Positions 59,746-64,000 of a stretch of DNA of 64,000 nt are shown piece after piece (within the stretch, counting starts at the first letter, position 1; each line of letters begins with the position of its first letter). Under the pieces are notes generated by a model. The model was given only the letters and a program-made list of their open reading frames with translations, was not told the DNA's origin and searched no databases. The DNA comes from Devosia nitrariae. Its GTDB lineage: Bacteria; Pseudomonadota; Alphaproteobacteria; Rhizobiales; Devosiaceae. Position numbers and translations under genes: made by a program. The DNA lies in assembly GCF_030160115.1 (NCBI RefSeq), contig NZ_BSNS01000001.1:1-64000 (forward strand), written 5' to 3'.

Positions 59746-60500
59746 TCCGGTGCGTGGTGGCCGAGGACGAGGAACTGCTGCGCCGGTCGCTGATCGAGCT
59801 TCTCGGTCAGGTCTGGCCGGAGGCGACGGTGGTGGCGCAGGCCGAGGACGGCGGGGCGGCGGCCGAAGCGATCGCGGCCGAAAAGCCGGACGTCGCCTTC
59901 CTCGATATCCGCATGCCGGGGATGACGGGGCTGGAGGTGGCGGCGGCGAGCATCGAGCTGTCGCCGGCAACGCAGGTGGTGTTCGTCACCGCCTACGACC
60001 AGTACGCCATCGACGCCTTCGAGAAGGGCGCGGTCGACTATCTCCTCAAGCCCGTCAACCGGGAGCGGCTGGAAGCGACGGTCACGCGGCTGAAGGGGCG
60101 GGTTGGCGGGGAGGCGGATGCGGCGGCGCTGGCAAGGCTCTCGCAGCTTCTCGCGGGGCTGCCGGGCGGCCGCGCGCCGCTCACCTGGATCACGGCGAGC
60201 AGCGGCACCGAGACGCGATTGGTGATGGTCGAGGACGTCGCCTACTTCCGTGCCGACAACAAATACACGGTGGCCATGACCGCCGAGGGCGAGATGCTGT
60301 TGCGCAAGCCCTTGCGGGAACTGATCGCCGAGCTCGACCCGAACCTGTTCAAGCAGGTGCATCGCTCGACCATCGTCAACATGCGGGCGGTCGCTTCGGT
60401 CAGCCGGGACGAGACGGGCAAGGGCACGATCAAACTCAAGACGCGGCCGGAACGGCTCAGCGTCAGCCAGCCCTACATGACGCTGTTCCGCGCCATGTAG
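59742..60500 (+). CDS. LytTR-family response regulator
   Basis: The 252-residue protein has a receiver domain (about 1-120) with the phosphorylation site VAFLDIRMPGMTG (Asp55) and Lys in DYLLKPVNRERL, then a LytTR DNA-binding domain (about 150-250, MVEDVAYFRADNKYTVAMTAEGEMLLRKPLRELIAELDPNLFKQVHRSTIVNM). It is the partner of the LytS kinase upstream. Targets are likely repeats of the LytTR type elsewhere; none was noticed in the window. Confidence 0.94.
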   Translation: MIRCVVAEDEELLRRSLIELLGQVWPEATVVAQAEDGGAAAEAIAAEKPDVAFLDIRMPGMTGLEVAAASIELSPATQVVFVTAYDQYAIDAFEKGAVDYLLKPVNRERLEATVTRLKGRVGGEADAAALARLSQLLAGLPGGRAPLTWITASSGTETRLVMVEDVAYFRADNKYTVAMTAEGEMLLRKPLRELIAELDPNLFKQVHRSTIVNMRAVASVSRDETGKGTIKLKTRPERLSVSQPYMTLFRAM

Positions 60501-60608
60501 GCGACCGAAACCACGACGGATTTGACCAACAGGCGCGGGCATGCCGCTTCGCGCCACGGGACCGGCTTGCCAGTTGATGGGCGGCGGTCCAACCCAAAGG
60601 AGGGTGAG

Positions 60609-60818
60609 ATGACCAACGAGAACCGGACTATCCTCAAGCGCACCTTCGTCGTCACCAGCGACGGCGTGGCGGTCGGCGTGCTGACCGTCGAGACGACCTG
60701 GTCGGACGTCGAGCGCCCGGCAACCCGGATCGCGACGAGGCCGGCGCTGCCGATGCCGATCATCGAGGCGAAAGTGGTGGCGGGCGCCGATGCGCGGTCG
60801 CGGGTGGAGCTGGTGTGA
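60609..60818 (+). CDS. Small hypothetical protein
   Basis: The 69-residue frame starts at ATG 60609 with AAAGGAGGG (60596-60604) as a strong ribosome binding site, which supports translation. The sequence (RTFVVTSDGVAVGVLTVETTWSD at about residues 11-33) alternates like a small beta-structured protein, with no signal peptide and no Cys. I do not recognise it. It follows the LytTR regulator by 108 bases and may be in its regulon. Confidence 0.6.
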   Translation: MTNENRTILKRTFVVTSDGVAVGVLTVETTWSDVERPATRIATRPALPMPIIEAKVVAGADARSRVELV

Positions 60819-60935
60819 GGGTTGGTGGGCATCTGGCGGCACGCCTCGAACGCCGGCATTCGTTCGTGGCTTGCTGCCCTTGAGGGTGTCCGAAGGAGCA
60901 GGGGGACCCATCGGACGTCGTGCGCTTGGCACCAT

Positions 60936-61094
60936 CGCGCCCCTCACCCGTCTTTTCCGCTGAACGCGGAAAAGGCATCCCTCTCCCCGGAGGGGCGAGG
61001 GGATGTTGTGGATGCGCTCGATCAAATCACGGGCACCGAGTTCACCTCGCCCCTTCGGGGAGAGGTCGATGGCAAAGCCGGCGGGTGAGGGGCC
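60936..61094. repeat. CTCTCCCC/GGGGCGAGGGG repeats, two copies in facing order
   Basis: The left copy (60936-61003) contains TTTTCCGCTGAACGCGGAAA and CCTCTCCCCGGAGGGGCGAG; the right (61041-61094) contains CACCTCGCCCCTTCGGGGAG. They resemble 54510-54569. The gap from 60819 to 61113 shows no gene. Confidence 0.65.
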
Positions 61095-61113
61095 TTACGG
61101 GGACCCACACTCA

Positions 61114-61512
61114 CTAAAGCCGGATCAGTCCGGCCGCCGTCGGGCGGAAGCCGCAGGCGCGGTAGAAGGATTCGAGGTGCGGCTCGAAATCGACGTGGAG
61201 CCAGCCGGCGCCACCGTCACGGGCGAGCGCGGTCGCCTCGGCCACCAGGGCCGTGGCGATGCCGCGCCTGCGCCAGTCACGGTCGACGCAGGTATCTAGG
61301 ATGAAGGCGTGCTGGCCGCCATCCCAGGCGACGTTGACGAAGCCGATCAGCCTGCCGTCCGCATAGGCGCAGACGTGACCGAGACCGCGATCGAGGACCG
61401 GGCGGTAGTCGGCGGGGCCGGAATCGCCCCAGGCACGGATCCAGAGGGCAGAGAGGTCGGCATTGGCGGGGAAGGGAGAGCGCTCGAGACGCACTCCCTC
61501 GGGCAAGTCCAT
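61114..61512 (-). CDS. GNAT-family N-acetyltransferase
   Basis: The 132-residue protein has the GNAT core: GRLIGFVNVAWDGGQHAFILDTCVDRDWRRRGIATALVAEATALARDGGAGWLHVDFEPHLESFYRACGFRPT, with the acetyl-CoA pyrophosphate loop RRRGIA. The acceptor is unknown. Its ATG overlaps the stop of the SH3-I36 gene (ATGA), so both are translated from one message. Confidence 0.9.
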   Translation of the reverse strand: MDLPEGVRLERSPFPANADLSALWIRAWGDSGPADYRPVLDRGLGHVCAYADGRLIGFVNVAWDGGQHAFILDTCVDRDWRRRGIATALVAEATALARDGGAGWLHVDFEPHLESFYRACGFRPTAAGLIRL

Positions 61513-62099
61513 CAATGCACCCGGTAGGACGACACGCTGCCGAACAGGTAGGTGTTGAGCACCGGCGTCGAGGTGACGATGCGGGTGCAATAACTCTGGA
61601 AGTTGCGGTCGCGGCAAACCGACGCCGACCCGCCGCCCTCGATCGACACGGACCTGTAGCGGTTGTCGGTACCGTAGAGCTTCAGGTCGTGCACGATGAA
61701 ACCGCCATTGTGGCAGACAGAGGGGCCGGTGAAGTGCGTGCCCTCGTAGAAACAGACCGTGCCGCCGCTGCCGTAGCTGAGGCGTGGGCCCTCGAACGGA
61801 CCCAGGGGCAGGCGCCCGAAGCCGACCGCATCACGCGAGGTCCAGCCGAGGCTATGGCCCATGCGCACCAGGCACCAGCGCGGGGCGCAGCGGAGCGCCG
61901 CGATGCGCGAGTTCTCGGGCACGGAGCCGATCACGGCATAGGCGGCGCCAGGCCCTTCGCGCAGCGCCAGGTCGACGAGGGCCCAGGCCGGGGTGCCCTC
62001 ACGGGCCGAGCCATCGGCATGGGCGGGAACGGCAAGGAGCGGGAAGACGGCGATTGCAGCTATGGCCAGCGCGGCACGCAGGAGACGGCGTAAGGTCAT
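61512..62099 (-). CDS. Secreted SH3 and I36-like (beta/gamma-crystallin-fold) protein
   Basis: The 195-residue protein has a signal peptide (about 1-28, ending PAHA), an SH3 domain (about 37-90: WALVDLALREGPGAAYAVIGSVPENSRIAALRCAPRWCLVR, LGWTSRDAVGF) and a C-terminal Cys-rich domain (GGTVCFYEGTHFTGPSVCHNGGF, RYRSVSIEGGGSASVCRDRNFQSYC) like peptidase inhibitor family I36 and crystallin folds. A peptidoglycan-binding and inhibitor or lattice role is possible. The stop overlaps the GNAT start. Confidence 0.85.
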   Translation of the reverse strand: MTLRRLLRAALAIAAIAVFPLLAVPAHADGSAREGTPAWALVDLALREGPGAAYAVIGSVPENSRIAALRCAPRWCLVRMGHSLGWTSRDAVGFGRLPLGPFEGPRLSYGSGGTVCFYEGTHFTGPSVCHNGGFIVHDLKLYGTDNRYRSVSIEGGGSASVCRDRNFQSYCTRIVTSTPVLNTYLFGSVSSYRVH

Positions 62100-62240
62100 G
62101 ATGGTGCAACTCCCTCGATTGCCCGGGTAAGACTAATCCCAGTCGGCAAAGGTTCCAAGCTCAGTCGTGAGCCTGCCGCAGGTCTTGCCCAAGCACCTTG
62201 GCTGGCTGAATATGCGCTGCTAGGGCAAACGGGGGGAATA

Positions 62241-62966
62241 ATGGACTTTTCCGGCAAGAGCGTGCTCGTCACCGGGGCGGGCAAGGGGATCGGGCGGGCG
62301 GTGGCGGCGATGCTGGCCGCCCGCGGCGCCGCGGTCAAGGCGATGACCCGCTCGCGCGAGGATCTCGATGACCTGAAGACCGAACTCGGGGCGGTGCCAT
62401 TCGAGGTCGATCTTGCCGATGCCGAGGCGGCACGGGCGGCAGCGAGAAGCGCGATGCCGGCGGACTTCCTCGTCAACTGCGCCGGTACCACGACCCTCGA
62501 CGCGTTCCTCGATGTGCCGGCCGAAACCTTCGACCACATCATGGCGGTCAACGTGCGTGCGGCGATGATCGTGGCGCAGGAATATGCCAGGTCATGTATC
62601 ACGCGCGGGGTCAAAGGCGCGATCGTCAATGTCTCGTCCATCTCCTCGACGACCGGTTTTGCCGATCACGCCGCCTATTGCGCGAGCAAGGGCGCGCTCG
62701 ATGCGATGAGCCGGGTGATGGCCAATGAGCTGGGCTCGCACGGAATCCGGGTCAATACGGTCAACCCGATCGTGACGCTGACGCCCATGGCGGTCAAAGC
62801 CTGGAGCGATCCGGAAAAAGCCGGGCCGGTGCTGGGGCGCATTCCCATAGGACGGTTCGTCGAGCCCGACGAGGTGGCCGAGGCGATCTGCTACCTGCTC
62901 GGCGACGGCGCCTCGGCAATATCGGGCACCTCACTCGTCATCGATGGCGGGTTTTCGGCGCGGTAG
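62241..62966 (+). CDS. SDR oxidoreductase, dicarbonyl/L-xylulose reductase type
   Basis: The 241-residue protein has VLVTGAGKGIGRAVAAMLAARGA, LVNCAGTTTLDAFLDV, the catalytic Ser and YxxxK in IVNVSSISSTTGFADHAAYCASKGALDAMSRVMANELG, and the DCXR-like end IRVNTVNPIVTLTPMAVKAWSDPEKAGPVLGRIPIGRF. The WSDPEKA-RIPIG pattern is that of L-xylulose/dicarbonyl reductases, which use NADPH to reduce L-xylulose and alpha-dicarbonyls. GGGGGGAA precedes the ATG. It stands alone, convergent with osmC. Confidence 0.9.
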   Translation: MDFSGKSVLVTGAGKGIGRAVAAMLAARGAAVKAMTRSREDLDDLKTELGAVPFEVDLADAEAARAAARSAMPADFLVNCAGTTTLDAFLDVPAETFDHIMAVNVRAAMIVAQEYARSCITRGVKGAIVNVSSISSTTGFADHAAYCASKGALDAMSRVMANELGSHGIRVNTVNPIVTLTPMAVKAWSDPEKAGPVLGRIPIGRFVEPDEVAEAICYLLGDGASAISGTSLVIDGGFSAR

Positions 62967-62970
62967 AGTT

Positions 62971-63375
62971 TCAAGCGATCTCGACGGAAACGGGTATGCC
63001 GCGCGGCAGCGAGTTGGCGGCCATGCTGATCGCTCGGGCGCGTTCGATGACCGCAGCGGGATCGGATCCGTCACTGGTGGTGCAGGCGACCCGCATGCTG
63101 GCGCCAGTGGCGATGATCGGGTCGCCGGAAAGCTCGATGGTGACGGTTGCCGAAATGGCGTCGAGTGCGATGCCCATGTCGTGAGCGACATAACGTAAAT
63201 CGTTGCAAAAACACCCGCCGATGGTGAGGCCGAGGAGTTCGGCGCCGTTGAAGCCGAGGCCGCGTCCGCCGGCCTTGCCTTCCGCGCGGTCGACGACGAG
63301 CGTGTGAGCGCCGGCCCAACCCATGGCAGCCTCGGTGCCGTCGGTGCTGCGCAGCTCAACCGTGACCGCCGCCAT
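62971..63375 (-). CDS. OsmC-family protein
   Basis: The 134-residue protein has the OsmC/Ohr fold: TLVVDRAEGKAGGRGLGFNGAELLGLTIGGCFCNDLRYVAHDMG, with two Cys one residue apart (GCFCND) where the first of the peroxidatic Cys pair is expected, and no second conserved VCP-type Cys; the C-terminal Cys is in VACTTSDG. It may reduce organic hydroperoxides or have lost that function. ATG 63375 has AAAGGAG upstream. It is followed on the same strand after the CBS gene by 19 bases. Confidence 0.88.
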   Translation of the reverse strand: MAAVTVELRSTDGTEAAMGWAGAHTLVVDRAEGKAGGRGLGFNGAELLGLTIGGCFCNDLRYVAHDMGIALDAISATVTIELSGDPIIATGASMRVACTTSDGSDPAAVIERARAISMAANSLPRGIPVSVEIA

Positions 63376-63394
63376 GACGCTCCTTTGGAGTCCC

Positions 63395-63823
63395 TCAGGA
63401 CGCGATGTACTCCCGCAAAGCTGCGGCTTCGAATTCGGCCTCCTCGATCTTGCGCTTGACGACGTCACCGATCGAGATGATGCCGATAAGCTCGCCCTTC
63501 TCGACCACAGGCATGTGACGCACCCGCAGGTTGGTCATCAGTTCCATGACCTCGGCGATCGTGGTGTCGCGCGTGCAGGTGGCAACGTTCCTGGTCATCA
63601 CCGAGGCGATGGGCAACTCGAGCGCGCCGGCGGGATCCTTGTCCAGGCGGCGCACGATGTCGCGCTCGGAGAGGATCCCGACCACGGCGTCGTCGGCGCC
63701 GGTGATGACCACCGCACCGATATTGTGATGGTTGAGCACGGCCACCGCGTCTGCGAGACGGCCGGTGTGGGGCAGGGTGTGGACGACTACGCCCTTGGAC
63801 TGAAGGATCGCATCGATAAACAT
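63395..63823 (-). CDS. Tandem CBS-domain protein
   Basis: The 142-residue protein is two CBS domains (about 1-68, VVVHTLPHTGRLADAVAVLNHHNIGAVVITGADDAVVGILSERDIVRRL; about 76-130, SVMTRNVATCTRDTTIAEVMELMTNLRVRHMPVVEKGELIGIISIGDVVK). It binds adenine nucleotides and probably acts as an energy or redox sensor. AAGGAGG precedes ATG 63823. It is cotranscribed with the osmC gene, 19 bases downstream. Confidence 0.92.
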   Translation of the reverse strand: MFIDAILQSKGVVVHTLPHTGRLADAVAVLNHHNIGAVVITGADDAVVGILSERDIVRRLDKDPAGALELPIASVMTRNVATCTRDTTIAEVMELMTNLRVRHMPVVEKGELIGIISIGDVVKRKIEEAEFEAAALREYIAS

Positions 63824-64000
63824 TTTCTCCTCCTTCTCCAGAGAGATGAGTGTGCACCCCATCGGGGGCCGCCACAATAGGCCGATGGTTGCACGCGGCG
63901 GGAGCCGTGCTGCTGGTGCGGCATTAATACCATGGAGACGCCGGTGCGGACGGTCGGGTGGGATCGTGAAGGCGCGGTCCACAGTTCGGCCAATATCGGT
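63824..64000. other. Window edge, no gene seen
   Basis: The last 177 bases hold the upstream region of the CBS gene and show no supported reading frame. Confidence 0.4.

Noticed and set aside
58479..60500. 673-codon frame spanning the kinase and regulator genes
   Set aside because: Its first half is out of frame with the LytS kinase and meaningless; only the part from 59742 is the real LytTR regulator.

Overview
The window is high-GC alphaproteobacterial chromosome. Gene content (UvrB with a long N-terminal extension, ExoV/ExoT-like exopolysaccharide genes, DUF1176, YbjN-ProC pair, IlvE beside a MarR regulator) and the dense small palindromic repeats point to Hyphomicrobiales, perhaps near Devosia or Pelagibacterium. 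The genus is an inference and no rRNA or tRNA is present to test it. Most of the region is ordinary housekeeping and regulator/enzyme pairs, broken up by families of intergenic palindromes.

Layout. 0-5 kb: an AraC regulator facing a frameshifted SDR gene, a glutathione S-transferase lying among scrambled fragments of an EamA transporter gene, and small secreted proteins. 5-12 kb: Tex, an EamA transporter coupled to a class V aminotransferase, a Spy-like periplasmic protein, a membrane protein and a dead phd-vapC pair. 12.5-18 kb: exopolysaccharide genes (flippase, pyruvyltransferase, glycosyltransferase) flanked by two GH16 glycanase genes pointing outward. 18-30 kb: pgsA-moaD-moaE, ilvE/marR, ybjN-proC, a DAHP synthase behind an apparent aromatic-peptide attenuator, secreted MsrA, a solitary nuoF, and SDR-uvrC. 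30-40 kb: DUF1176, EamA, SH3 proteins, creatininase-LysR, a DUF1007-NicO fusion, hemH and a pyridoxamine-oxidase-fold protein.

40.9-42.7 kb is an AT-rich two-gene island (DUF262 protein plus HEPN nuclease) inserted next to uvrB; it looks like a defence or toxin-antitoxin module. 43-64 kb: uvrB, then a series of regulator/target pairs (MarR/membrane protein, TetR/FAD monooxygenase, LysR/NmrA, ArsR/SRPBCC, HxlR/two reductases), several with clear palindromic operator candidates, a LytS/LytTR two-component system, GNAT, an SH3-I36 secreted protein, an L-xylulose-reductase-like SDR, OsmC and a CBS protein.

The two observations most worth testing are (1) a 26-codon leader reading frame rich in Phe, Trp and Tyr that appears to be leaderless and is followed by an intrinsic terminator upstream of the DAHP synthase gene, and (2) the DUF262-HEPN island with its perfect inverted repeat and a degraded uvrB-tail copy at the junction. 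Start sites were chosen by Shine-Dalgarno match, overlap with neighbours and family N-termini; all functional names are from sequence reading without database searches.
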